DNA of 64,000 bases from Cyanobacteriota bacterium (GCA_025362325.1 JANYGO010000208.1:1-64000); one strand, 5' to 3'; counted from the stretch's first letter, positions 17,961-27,106 are shown. Numbers and translations are program-made. The notes: generated by a model from the sequence alone, not told the origin.

Positions 17961-20144
17961 ATGGTTTCTCAAAAACGCGCGATCGCCCGCACCAGGGGCA
18001 AATTCGGTCTCCGCGGCGTCCTGGTGGTTCCGTTTGTGCTGCAAATTGTCGCTGCTGTTGGCTGGGTTGGCTATCTCTCTTACAGAAACGGAGAGAAGAC
18101 AGTCAACGATCTTGCCAGTCAGTTGCAGGGCTCCGTCAGTGCGAGAGTTTACGAGCGCGTCCAAAACTACCTGGAAACTCCGCCGCTAGTCAATCAAATC
18201 AATCAGGATTCTTTACCGCTGGGGGTGTTGGACTTCGAGGATTTGGAGCGATCTCGACCCTATCTCTGGAAGCAAGTTCTGCGCTTTAATTCGATCGGTT
18301 ACGCGGGAATTGCCAACGAAAAAGGTCAGTATCTGCGAATTGGTTGGGTGAACAGACTGGCGGGAGCTGAGCAACCTCAGCTTGCCCAGCAACTAATTCC
18401 CGGGGGTGGCGACTTGCTCTTCTACGACGTTGACGGTGATGGAAACCCGACCAAAATAGAGAGGTCTCAGCCCAATTATGACGTTCGCAAGCGCCCCTTT
18501 TACACCGTTGTTATTGAGAAAAAACAAGCTGCTTGGAGCGACGTTTACATTAATTTTGGCTACGGTTCGCTGCAAATTAATGCCAGTCAACCCTATTATG
18601 ATGCCGCAGGCAAACTGATCGGCGTGCTGACTTGCCAGATGGGGCTAGATCAAATTCGCGGTTTCCTGCAAACCTTAAGCGTGGGTAATTCCGGTCAAGT
18701 ATTTATCATTGAGCCCAACGGCGAGTTAATCGCCAGTTCGGTAAAAAATCAGCCTCTGTCGCTGGGAGAAGGCGAAAACAGAAAGCGGGTCAAAACACAG
18801 GACAACACCAACCTGCTGATGCGCCAAAGTGTGGTTTATTTGCTCGATCGCTTCCACCGTTTAGCAGACATTAAAGAAACTGCTCAACTTAATTTTAAGC
18901 TCAACGGTCAGCGGCAATTTCTCCAAGTTTCTCCGCTAACGGACAAGTACGGTCTCAACTGGCTGATTGTAGTTGTGGTTCCCGAAGCCGACTTTATGGC
19001 GCAAGTTTATGCTAACACTCGCAACACCATCTTGCTCTGTATTGCTGCTCTAATTGCCTCGGTTGGAGTGGGATTTCTCACCGCTAACAGGATTGCTCGC
19101 CGGATTTTGGAAATTGCTAAAGCTTCAGAAAATCTCGCAGGTGGCGCTCTCAAGCAGAAGGTTAATTCTAGCATAATTTTTGAAGTTGAGACCTTAGCTA
19201 ATTCCTTCAACAGCATGGCCATACAACTCCAAGAATCCTTTGAAACTCTCGAAGATAAAGTTAAAGAACGCACCTCGGAACTGGCTACAGCCAATCAAGA
19301 AATTGCTGAGCTCAACCAGCGGCTGAAAGCAGAAAATCGGCGCATGAGTTCTGAACTCGGTATGCTCAGACAAATGCAGCAGTTGATTCTGCCCAAACCT
19401 GCTGAACTCGCAGCAATTGAAAGCTTGGATATTGCCGGATTCATGGAACCAGCGGATGAAGTTGGCGGCGATTACTACGATGTACTTTGCACTGAGGGGA
19501 TTGTGACTGTGGCGATCGGCGATGTCACCGGACACGGACTAGAAAGCGGCATTTTGATGGTGATGGCTCAAGCTGCCGTCCGCACTCTTCAGGAAATGCC
19601 AGAATCCGATCCGGTGCGATTTTTAGATACGCTCAATCGCACATTGTACAAAAATATTCAGCGCATGAATTCGGATAAAAACTTAACCCTGGCTCTCCTC
19701 AACTACGCAGACGGTCGAATTAGCATCAGCGGCCAGCACGAGGAAACTATTGTGGTCAGAAAAAACGGTCAAATTGAACGGATTGACACAATGGATTTAG
19801 GATTTCCCCTCGGCTTAGATGAAGAAATTGCCGATTTTATTAGTCATGTTTTAGTAAAATTAGAGCCGGGAGACGGGGTGGTGCTGTACACTGACGGGAT
19901 CACGGAAGCCAGAAATACTAGCAAACAATTCTATGGAGTGGAAAGGCTATGTGAAGTAATTTCGATTAATTGGCACAACAGTGCCGAACAAATCAAGCAA
20001 GCAGCAATTAATGACTTGCGACAATTTATTGGAGAAGCAAAAGTATTTGATGATATTACTTTGGTAGTATTAAAGCAACAGGGCGACGCTTCGCATAATG
20101 GGAGCATATCCAGTCGATTACCCCAACAAAAAAAAGGTTCGTAG
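17961..20144 (+). CDS. Membrane Cache-HAMP-PP2C (SpoIIE-type) phosphatase
   Basis: The ATG at 17961 is preceded by GGGGAG and gives 727 aa. A first membrane helix (about 17-38) is followed by an extracytoplasmic double-Cache-like sensor (about 40-350), a second helix (about 352-375), HAMP, a coiled coil and a PP2C domain (about 485-715) with metal-binding motifs 'GGDYYDV', 'GDVTGHG', 'YTDG' and 'FDDITLV'. The layout equals SiaA of Pseudomonas and HmpU-type phosphatases of Nostoc (recalled analogues). From the coiled coil to the end it is very similar to the C-terminus of the giant kinase at 9461. Predicted job: dephosphorylate the STAS protein at 17034 on ligand binding. The last ~15 residues are variable. 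Confidence 0.88.
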   Translation: MVSQKRAIARTRGKFGLRGVLVVPFVLQIVAAVGWVGYLSYRNGEKTVNDLASQLQGSVSARVYERVQNYLETPPLVNQINQDSLPLGVLDFEDLERSRPYLWKQVLRFNSIGYAGIANEKGQYLRIGWVNRLAGAEQPQLAQQLIPGGGDLLFYDVDGDGNPTKIERSQPNYDVRKRPFYTVVIEKKQAAWSDVYINFGYGSLQINASQPYYDAAGKLIGVLTCQMGLDQIRGFLQTLSVGNSGQVFIIEPNGELIASSVKNQPLSLGEGENRKRVKTQDNTNLLMRQSVVYLLDRFHRLADIKETAQLNFKLNGQRQFLQVSPLTDKYGLNWLIVVVVPEADFMAQVYANTRNTILLCIAALIASVGVGFLTANRIARRILEIAKASENLAGGALKQKVNSSIIFEVETLANSFNSMAIQLQESFETLEDKVKERTSELATANQEIAELNQRLKAENRRMSSELGMLRQMQQLILPKPAELAAIESLDIAGFMEPADEVGGDYYDVLCTEGIVTVAIGDVTGHGLESGILMVMAQAAVRTLQEMPESDPVRFLDTLNRTLYKNIQRMNSDKNLTLALLNYADGRISISGQHEETIVVRKNGQIERIDTMDLGFPLGLDEEIADFISHVLVKLEPGDGVVLYTDGITEARNTSKQFYGVERLCEVISINWHNSAEQIKQAAINDLRQFIGEAKVFDDITLVVLKQQGDASHNGSISSRLPQQKKGS

Positions 20145-20420
20145 TGCGATATAAGTTTCCGCTCCCAAGCATATTGCGTAATAGTTTTAATGTATAATAC
20201 GTGAATCAGTTGAATAAGTTGATTACAAAAATACTGACTTCCGAGCCAAATGAACGGAAATATATCAGCTTTGTAATTTTTTTTGTTACAGTGATCGTGC
20301 GATCGGGGGCGATCGCAACTCTGGTAAAGCCTGCGATGGATTTTAATATTTCATGTCACCGCACTACAAACCCGCCTGTGCTACAATTTTTATAGATAAA
20401 TTTGGATGTTTGTAAATTGC

Positions 20421-21839
20421 TTAAGTTTGCTGGATCGGTAGTTCAATGATAAACTCGGTTCCCTTCCCCGGTTCAGACTCGCACCTGAGCGTTCCTCGGT
20501 GATTTTCTACTAAGATTTTGTAGACAATAGACAATCCTAAACCGGTACCTTTACCGATCGCCTTGGTGGTGAAAAACTGCTCGAACATTCGTTTTTTTAC
20601 CTCTGCTTCCATTCCCGCTCCCGTGTCAGCAATCCGCACTCTCACGCGATCGAAGCCAGCTAGTTCTGTGCGGATAGAAATTTTTAGGGCTGCATTGGGC
20701 TGATTTTGTGCTGCCTCGTCCAAAGCATCGATCGCGTTGCTAATTAGATTCATAAATACTTGATTTAGCTGTCCGGCATAACACTCTACAGCAGGCAATT
20801 TTCCATAATTTTTAACTATTTGAATGTCGGGACGGTCTGTTTTAGAATTGAGACGGTTTCGCAAAATTAAGATGGTGCTGTCTATGCTGTCGTGCAAATC
20901 GCACAGGGTCATTTTACTGTTATCTGTTCGCGAAAAGTTGCCCATAGATTTGACAATTTCGCGAATGCGATTGGAACCCATTTGCATGGAAGACATAACT
21001 TTAGGCAAGTCTTCAACTACAAAATCAAGATCCATCTCTTCGATTTGAGCTTTAATTTCGGGACAGGGATTGGGACAGTATTCTCGATAGAGACGCAGCA
21101 GGTGCAGCAAATCTTGAGTATAAATTTCGGCATGGCTCAAGTTGCCGTAAATAAAACTAACTGGGTTATTAATTTCGTGCACAATACTCGCCATCAGCGC
21201 TCCCAGCGAAGACATTTTTTCGCTGTGCATCAGTTGGGCTTGAGTTTGTTTGAGTTCGCAAAGTGCGCGATCGATCTCGGCCGCTTGAGCTTCGGCTTTC
21301 GAGGTAGCAGCACAGCTTTCTTGATACAGTTCAACCTGTTTGAGGTCGATTTCAAATTGTTCGATTTCGCTTTCTTGCTGGTATTGACTCACCACGGCAT
21401 CGAAAGCTGCTAGCAATTCGCCGCCCGCAGCTTCGACAATGTACAGCAGGTGGGGATTGTCCAGCCTGAGTTGGGCATCGGGAACTTGCACTAATGATTT
21501 AAGGCGATCGATATATTCGCGCACTTGTTTGTCTAGATACAGCGGCGCCTCAAAATACATTGCCTTGACGGTGGCTGAAGGGGGACTCAATAAGTTGATG
21601 CTGCTGTCAGTATTAATTAAGTCGCGGTGCGATTTTTCCATAAGCTCGATCGCCTCTAACAAATTCCCCCGCAGTTTTGCTTTTTCTGCCGCATTCTGAG
21701 AGCCAACTAACCTCATGCAAAAAAAAGCCGATCGCTGGGAAAGCATTCGCTGGCGGCCGCTGATATTAATTACCGCAGCACTAACTTTTCTGGCTGTCGT
21801 AATTTCTTCCAGATTAAAATAGTTGCTCAGTGCCGCCAT
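20421..21839 (-). CDS. PilJ/NIT-type sensor histidine kinase, soluble
   Basis: Starting at the ATG at 21839, which has GGGAG eight bases upstream (a start at 21902 lacks one), the product is 472 aa. The N-terminal part (about 10-170) contains 'INISGRQRMLSQR', the signature of the type IV pili methyl-accepting (PilJ) sensor domain, here without a membrane helix. A coiled coil and a kinase core follow: H-box 'VHEINNPVSF', N-box 'NQVFMNLISNAIDAL', 'ADTGAGM', 'GTGLGLSI'. The core is a paralogue of that in the ethylene-receptor-like kinase at 912, sharing long blocks such as 'SNRIREIVKSM' / 'AERIREIVKSL'. No response regulator is adjacent, so the partner is unknown. Confidence 0.88.
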   Translation of the reverse strand: MAALSNYFNLEEITTARKVSAAVINISGRQRMLSQRSAFFCMRLVGSQNAAEKAKLRGNLLEAIELMEKSHRDLINTDSSINLLSPPSATVKAMYFEAPLYLDKQVREYIDRLKSLVQVPDAQLRLDNPHLLYIVEAAGGELLAAFDAVVSQYQQESEIEQFEIDLKQVELYQESCAATSKAEAQAAEIDRALCELKQTQAQLMHSEKMSSLGALMASIVHEINNPVSFIYGNLSHAEIYTQDLLHLLRLYREYCPNPCPEIKAQIEEMDLDFVVEDLPKVMSSMQMGSNRIREIVKSMGNFSRTDNSKMTLCDLHDSIDSTILILRNRLNSKTDRPDIQIVKNYGKLPAVECYAGQLNQVFMNLISNAIDALDEAAQNQPNAALKISIRTELAGFDRVRVRIADTGAGMEAEVKKRMFEQFFTTKAIGKGTGLGLSIVYKILVENHRGTLRCESEPGKGTEFIIELPIQQT

Positions 21840-22145
21840 TCGTAATACTCCCGACTCAACTAAATGTCTGTAGCTCGTGCTGACACAAGATTTGAGCGCC
21901 ATAAAAAATTTTTGTACAAGACAGTAAGCAATATATTCTGTATTTCCTATTAAAGTAGTATACTAAAACACAATTATTTTCAATTGGTGGCTTATAGCAG
22001 AAGGAAGAAGGAAGAAGGAAGGCTTTAGTTATCGTCGCGAGAGAAGGAATCGACCGCATGGGTTTGGGTCATTAAGAACGCCCTAACCGTCTGGCGCGAT
22101 CGCCATATCACAATTTTTAGAATTCGGCTTGTAGCAAAGGTTTTC

Positions 22146-22973
22146 TTAATTATCCAAAAATTTACCAATCAACTTTGCCATGACTTGAGCTTGAGTTTGC
22201 GGCAACCCGTGAGCGGCATTGGGAATAATTGCTAACTCGGCCCCCGGTATCTCGTTGGCGTAGGTTTCACAGTGCCACAGAGGAATTGTTTCGTCACTAT
22301 CTGCTGCGATGACTAAGGTGGGAATTTGCAATTTGTGAATTTCTTTTTCTACTGTATCAACTGCGTCTTCCGGCCGCATCCGGCTCATTAAAAATGACCT
22401 TGCTACTGGTTGAGACATTAACTCGCGCCGCCAGCCGGAAATTTCCTGCAATTTATCGCTTTTTCGGGCTAAACGAGCAAAAGGTTTTGCCAACTGCAAG
22501 GCCCAATCGACGGCTGGGGTTTTCCATAGCAGCGGCCGCAAAGCATCGTATTGACCGCAAAAACTGTCGTCGCGAATTCCCGCAGGTGCTGCTAACACTA
22601 AACTGCTGACAGAATTAGGATATTTTAGGGCATATGCAGAGGCTACCCAACCGCCAAAAGAATGTCCGATGATGCAGCAGGGTTCGATATTTAGTTGTTC
22701 TACAACTTGTCGCACGAAGGCAACTTCTACAGCTACGTCATAGCGGATTTGTGGTTTGCTGGATTCTCCAAAACCTAACATATCTAAACTGATGCACCGA
22801 AACTGAGAGTGCAATAACTCAATTAATGGCAGCCAGCAAGTTTTTTCTCCGAAGAAACCGTGCAGCAGCAATAAGGGTCGGCCGCTCCCGATGTCGAGGT
22901 AGGCGGCTGTTTGGCTGCTGCTATTGACAAATGTATTTAATGTGTGCTTATGTGCTACTGCTATTGACTGCAT
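22146..22973 (-). CDS. Alpha/beta-fold hydrolase
   Basis: The ATG at 22973 gives 275 aa; upstream in-frame codons would add a poorly conserved-looking leader. The protein has the classical order: 'LLLLHGFFG' oxyanion loop, nucleophile elbow 'GHSFGGW', acid in 'IAADSDETIP' and catalytic His in 'NAAHGLPQ'. The cap region (about 150-210) is helical. Relatives include carboxylesterases and C-C bond hydrolases of aromatic degradation; no neighbour points to a substrate. It is transcribed away from the 66-aa gene at 23133 across a 160-base shared promoter region. Confidence 0.85.
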   Translation of the reverse strand: MQSIAVAHKHTLNTFVNSSSQTAAYLDIGSGRPLLLLHGFFGEKTCWLPLIELLHSQFRCISLDMLGFGESSKPQIRYDVAVEVAFVRQVVEQLNIEPCCIIGHSFGGWVASAYALKYPNSVSSLVLAAPAGIRDDSFCGQYDALRPLLWKTPAVDWALQLAKPFARLARKSDKLQEISGWRRELMSQPVARSFLMSRMRPEDAVDTVEKEIHKLQIPTLVIAADSDETIPLWHCETYANEIPGAELAIIPNAAHGLPQTQAQVMAKLIGKFLDN

Positions 22974-23132
22974 GGGCGATCGACTCCTGATACTTAAGCA
23001 AGATTTGTAAACAATTGTAACAATAGAGCAGTCCAAAGGTTAAACTTCATTACGGAGTACACAATTAGAAGTAGGCCGTGATAATCTCTAATATTATTAG
23101 AAATAACTGCAAACTCGAAGCAGGAGAACACT

Positions 23133-23333
23133 TTGAACTCTACTTTAAAACGTTACCCGGCTTGCTCCCTGCGCGAAGATGTCAGTGAGTACGTAGCACA
23201 CCTACAGCTTCACATGACTTTACAAGCTCGCAATTTGCTCCCTAGCATTACCACCGCTAAGGACAGTCGCGAACAACTTTTGCAGCAGACTCAGGCTCAT
23301 TTTGAGAAGCGTGTTTCTCGGCAATCTCTTTAA
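23133..23333 (+). CDS. 66-aa conserved-looking small protein with a TTG start
   Basis: A TTG at 23133 lies five bases after AGGAGA (23122-23127), a strong ribosome site that decides the start. The 66-aa product is helical, rich in Leu, Gln and Arg, with no membrane segment or cysteine pair ('LREDVSEYVAHLQLHM' in the first half). A strong intrinsic terminator follows at 23403, so it appears to be a stand-alone small transcript. I do not recognise the family with certainty; it resembles small unnamed proteins seen in filamentous cyanobacteria. Confidence 0.65.
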   Translation: MNSTLKRYPACSLREDVSEYVAHLQLHMTLQARNLLPSITTAKDSREQLLQQTQAHFEKRVSRQSL

Positions 23334-23402
23334 AGAAATTTTCGGTTTCCCTAATTTACGATCGCCCGCGATCGCTCTTTGCCCAAATTTCAGCGCATTG
23401 CA

Positions 23403-23437
23403 GAAACCCGGTATCTTCAAATACCGGGTTTCTTTTT
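23403..23437 (+). terminator. Intrinsic terminator
   Basis: GAAACCCGGTAT-CTTCAA-ATACCGGGTTTC forms a perfect 12-bp stem with a 6-base loop and runs into TTTTT. It follows the 66-aa gene by 70 bases. The arms belong to the AAACCGGGTTT repeat family seen elsewhere in the window. Confidence 0.85.
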
Positions 23438-23552
23438 GGCGGTTGAGACGGCGGTTGAGACGGCGGTTGAGACGGTAGTAGTTGAGACGGTAGCGGTTGA
23501 GACGGCGGTTGAAACCGCGTCTACACAAACGAAGTCGGCCTCCGCCGACTGA
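23438..23552. repeat. GGCGGTTGAGAC tandem array plus interspersed repeat
   Basis: GGCGGTTGAGAC-type 12-mers are repeated about five times with variation from 23439, ending in GGCGGTTGAAACCGC. The core GCGTCTACACAAACGAAGTC (23517-23536) with the hairpin AGTCGGC-CTCC-GCCGACT follows. The same core, inverted, lies inside the kinase gene at 4601-4678. Confidence 0.75.
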
Positions 23553-23624
23553 AGAATAGATGGGTATTAGGCATCACGACCGGTTTTGGGTAATATGCGT
23601 TGAGTATGCTTGAGTTTTATGTTT

Positions 23625-25316
23625 ATGCGAATTCAGATTATTGCATTTTTGACTTTGGCGGCGGTGACTGGCGGTGAATTGGCGGCGCGGGCGATCGATC
23701 TGACTGTCGCACCGGTTGAGGTGGAGGTGAGAGAAGGAACCGCAGAGATTGACAGGCGAGACGCCTGTCCCACAAGGGGCCAGAGGGAGGAGGATGAGGT
23801 GATTCCAATTGTGCGGAATTTGCCGGCATCCGATGAACTTGCAGTTGCTCCAGAAGTTCGATCGCCCTCACTCAAGTCCGATCGCCCTAAAGATTTTACA
23901 TCTCTGCTACCAACTCCAGCAACCATAGCTACCACCGCCGAAATCCCGGAAGCTGTCAACCGCAACGCCCGACAGTTAGCTGGTACTGCACAAATCAGTC
24001 AAGGGAGAAATGCTGAGGGCGTTTACGTTGCTGAGGTGAAAATTCGCTTTGTTAATTCCAGAGGCGAAGCTGTCGATCGAAAAGGGAATCCGATTCAGGG
24101 CAGAATTTCGGAAGATTTTATCCGAGGCGAGCTCAAACTCAAGGCGGGGGATAACTACAGCCAGCAAGTTGTGCGATCCGATTTGCAGCAGTTGCAGCAG
24201 TTGGGATTGTTTGACAAGGTGACGGTTTCGACTGAAGCAGCGGGGACGGATATTAATGTAATTTACAATGTCGAAGAGCGATCGGCTCGCTCTGTTGGCG
24301 CGAGTGTGACTCTGAGTGATGATGTTGGTGTTGCTGTTCCTCTTTCATATACCGATCGCACTTTCGGCACAAACGGGCAGCGGCTGTCGGTGGAAATTCA
24401 GCCCAGCCTCCGAGGTATCGAGTACGATGTGCAGTTTGTCAGCCCTTACGTTGCCGCTGATGACCGTTTGGGATACAGTGTGAGAGCTTTTGGCGATCGC
24501 AGAATCTCGGAAATTTTCGACAAGGATATTAATTTGCCCAACGGCGATCGAGTTCGGGAAATTCGGATGGGCGGAAATCTCGCTGTTACGCGACCTTTAG
24601 GCGATTGGCGCGGAACTTTAGGACTGAATTATACCAATATCAGCACGCGCGATCGCAACTTGAATATTGCCCGCCGCGACGAACTCGGCAATCCTCTCAC
24701 ATTCAGCGGTGCGGGCGTTGACGAGTTATACACTGTTTCTTTCGGCGCAGTGCGCGATCGGCGCAACAATCCCTTTAACCCTACCAGCGGCTCGATTTTC
24801 AGCCTCAGCACCGAGCAGTCGATACCTCTGGGACGAGGTAATATTGTGAGTAACAGGCTGTTGGCAAATTATATACAATATGTCCCCATAACTTTGCTGG
24901 GCATCAGCGAGTCCGAGGCTTTGCCAGAAATGCTGGCTTTTAATTTGCAAGGAGGGACTGTCATCGGGGATTTGCCGCCGACGGAAGCGTTTCGCCTCGG
25001 GGGCCGCAATTCTGTGCGGGGTTACGACGGTGGGGAAATTGGCAGCGGGCGGAGTTATTTCTTGGCTTCGGGCGAGTATCGGTTTCCCGTGGGCAGGGAT
25101 GTCGGCGGCGTGATATTTGTTGATTTTGCGTCGGATTTGGGAACGGGTGACAGCGTGTTGGGAAAGCCGGCGGTAGTTAGGGATAAACCGGGGACTGGGG
25201 CGGGTGTTGGGTTGGGTGTGAGGGTGCGATCGTCCTTGGGATTAATTCGCTTAGATGTGGGTGTTAGCGATAGCGGCGACATCAAATTTATCCTTGGTAC
25301 AAAACAGCGATTTTAA
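23625..25316 (+). CDS. Omp85/BamA-type outer-membrane protein, short form
   Basis: The ATG at 23625 (another at 23619) gives 563 aa with a signal peptide ('IIAFLTLAAVTGG'). A low-complexity linker (about 25-130) precedes one recognisable POTRA domain (about 140-220, 'RSDLQQLQQLGLFDKVTV') and a 16-strand beta-barrel with 'NSVRGYDGGEIGSGRSY', the conserved VRGY loop of the Omp85 superfamily, and a C-terminal aromatic residue. Cyanobacterial Omp85 usually has three POTRA domains and is longer, so this is a short paralogue, perhaps a TamA/Oep80-like insertase or lipid/protein export channel. Codons 43-50 ('DRRDACPT') derive from a palindromic repeat inserted in frame. Confidence 0.85.
   Translation: MRIQIIAFLTLAAVTGGELAARAIDLTVAPVEVEVREGTAEIDRRDACPTRGQREEDEVIPIVRNLPASDELAVAPEVRSPSLKSDRPKDFTSLLPTPATIATTAEIPEAVNRNARQLAGTAQISQGRNAEGVYVAEVKIRFVNSRGEAVDRKGNPIQGRISEDFIRGELKLKAGDNYSQQVVRSDLQQLQQLGLFDKVTVSTEAAGTDINVIYNVEERSARSVGASVTLSDDVGVAVPLSYTDRTFGTNGQRLSVEIQPSLRGIEYDVQFVSPYVAADDRLGYSVRAFGDRRISEIFDKDINLPNGDRVREIRMGGNLAVTRPLGDWRGTLGLNYTNISTRDRNLNIARRDELGNPLTFSGAGVDELYTVSFGAVRDRRNNPFNPTSGSIFSLSTEQSIPLGRGNIVSNRLLANYIQYVPITLLGISESEALPEMLAFNLQGGTVIGDLPPTEAFRLGGRNSVRGYDGGEIGSGRSYFLASGEYRFPVGRDVGGVIFVDFASDLGTGDSVLGKPAVVRDKPGTGAGVGLGVRVRSSLGLIRLDVGVSDSGDIKFILGTKQRF
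23751..23776. repeat. Palindromic repeat inside the Omp85-like gene
   Basis: GACAGGCG-AGA-CGCCTGTC is a perfect 8-bp stem with a 3-base loop followed by CCACAAG. Such GACAGGCGAGACGCCTGTC units are scattered in cyanobacterial genomes (recalled). Here it is translated in the linker between signal peptide and POTRA domain. Confidence 0.65.
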
Positions 25317-25438
25317 AGTCTGTAATGTCATGAGTAGTAGTAGTAGTAGTAAGGTGCGCCGCGGCCCACCTTACCCCAGATTAAACTAAAAGTGGAACAG
25401 CCATCCTGCCTGTTATTAAGAAGGGCGCAAGATATCAG

Positions 25439-27106
25439 TTAAACCACAGTCTTAAACAGGTTTTGCGCGACGAAATTGCCCACCGCCAAACCAGTCGGCA
25501 GCGCATCATCAACCGTAGCCTCGCGCACGTGAACGCCGCCGTAAACGCGGCTGATGGCATCGTCATAGGCAGCATCGTAAAAACTGTTGTAAGTGCGCGT
25601 TACTCCAGGCATTTCTTGGGAAACGGCCGTAAACGAGTAGTTTTCACCAAAAAAGTTGGTCATCACCCCTGCAAAGGCACCGGCAAAAGTCGAATGTCCA
25701 GAGATGTAATCTGGGAAAGGTGGTGTGGGATTTAATAGGGGCTCCCATTCCGGGTCGGTAACAGTTCCTGAAATCCCGTGGTTGGCTGCAAACCCGCCCG
25801 TAATCAGATCGTCAGGGCGGGGTTGAATCACTTTCCCGTTGTACTTGGCATCCCAGGCGACAATCGCAGCATCGGCTAAAGCGGTGTTCAATTCAGCAAA
25901 CAAGCGGGCATTCTCCGGGACGGTTTTGTCCTCGCGCATGGACACTTCTTCGGCAATTTGGTTCAATTGTCCGTAGGGTCGGAAAGTGTCGGCGCGATCG
26001 TCAGCCCAGAAAAGGGCTATTTCAGTTTGATCGGGAGTTCGCGTCACAGTGGTGTTTGCGGTACTCTGTTTCCCTCCCAACAACCGAACTTCTTCCAAGT
26101 CTTGCACGAAGCGATCGGTTCCCGGTACGCCATCTAAGCCGTTTGGGGCAAACGCTGCGGTGTTGGGGATGGCAAAGGGCTTGACTTTGCCCCAGTTGGG
26201 GCCGAGTGCCGCGCCTTTGTAGGGGCCTTCAGTGTCCGGTCGCCAAACGTAATCACCGGCTGGGGGAACGTAGGGGGCGTTGTTGCTGGAACCGTCGTTG
26301 GCGCGCGAGGCGAGGATGGTGTCGGCGACGAAGTTTCCAAAGGCTACTCCATCGGCTTCGGCTTGTGGCGTGTCGTTGATTTTCGTTAAGGATAGGGCGA
26401 GTTGTCGATCGAATAATTGAGTTTGATTCGGCAGCAGTGTGACTAACGCTTTGTGGGCTGCTGCTGCTGCTGCTGCTTCCTCGGATGCGCCAACAGGGGG
26501 GGGAGTATTGACAGCATAGGACGTGTGAGTGCGATCGAACGCATTGACTGCATCGTAAACCGAGAGGGAAGTAATCGCCAGCACGCGCGACCCTACAGTA
26601 GGCGGCACGCCCCGTCCCGCTTTGCCTTCAGCTTGGATCGCATTTAAAGCGGTGGCATTCCAGTCGAGGACGACATCGCTGCCCGTTGCCGAAACCAGTT
26701 TCGATATTTGCTTGGTGTTGCCGTTGTTTTGGTTAATTTCGGCAATCAGGTTGCAAGCCCCCGGAGCCCCAACCGATGTCATATTGCCATAGTTCAACTT
26801 AACGGTTGTGGATTGTCCCGGAAGCAGGTTGACTTGTTGGACGGTGGAGGTTAGTAAGGCATCGTTGACTAATTTGCCGTCTGGGGCGCGATCGATAATG
26901 TCGTCTGTGGAAGTGTAGAGTTTGACCGTGACGGGGCCTGTAACGAGTGTGGAGCCTTGATTTGTCAGCTTGACATTGACTTTCGCTCGATCGCCCATTT
27001 CAATGGTTTTGGGCAAATCGATCTTGCTGAAGTTAGCCACTAAATCGCCCTGGGAGGGAGAGATGTTTTGAGTGGTTATTGTCGCTTCTATATTTTTATT
27101 AGTCAT
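25439..27106 (-). CDS. Vanadium-dependent haloperoxidase with N-terminal CARDB-like domain
   Basis: The ATG at 27106 has AGGAAA eight bases upstream and gives 555 aa. Residues about 20-140 form a CARDB-like immunoglobulin fold. The rest matches vanadium chloroperoxidase/PAP2-type enzymes: Lys and 'RPDD' (about 420-430), 'SGHSTF' (about 470) and 'RVYGGVH' (about 525), which supply the Lys, Arg, Ser-Gly-His and Arg/His vanadate ligands. These enzymes oxidise halides with hydrogen peroxide; bromide or chloride preference is not decided here. No signal peptide is visible. A run of GCT/GCA codons (about 26455-26477) encodes a poly-Ala stretch. It is monocistronic, ending near a divergent (AGT)n tract at 25331. 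Confidence 0.88.
   Translation of the reverse strand: MTNKNIEATITTQNISPSQGDLVANFSKIDLPKTIEMGDRAKVNVKLTNQGSTLVTGPVTVKLYTSTDDIIDRAPDGKLVNDALLTSTVQQVNLLPGQSTTVKLNYGNMTSVGAPGACNLIAEINQNNGNTKQISKLVSATGSDVVLDWNATALNAIQAEGKAGRGVPPTVGSRVLAITSLSVYDAVNAFDRTHTSYAVNTPPPVGASEEAAAAAAAHKALVTLLPNQTQLFDRQLALSLTKINDTPQAEADGVAFGNFVADTILASRANDGSSNNAPYVPPAGDYVWRPDTEGPYKGAALGPNWGKVKPFAIPNTAAFAPNGLDGVPGTDRFVQDLEEVRLLGGKQSTANTTVTRTPDQTEIALFWADDRADTFRPYGQLNQIAEEVSMREDKTVPENARLFAELNTALADAAIVAWDAKYNGKVIQPRPDDLITGGFAANHGISGTVTDPEWEPLLNPTPPFPDYISGHSTFAGAFAGVMTNFFGENYSFTAVSQEMPGVTRTYNSFYDAAYDDAISRVYGGVHVREATVDDALPTGLAVGNFVAQNLFKTVV

Noticed and set aside
20201..20395. 64-codon frame with GTG start after the PP2C gene
   Set aside because: No ribosome site, HIP1-rich codons and no recognisable features apart from one hydrophobic stretch; a TATAAT-like box lies right at the start codon.
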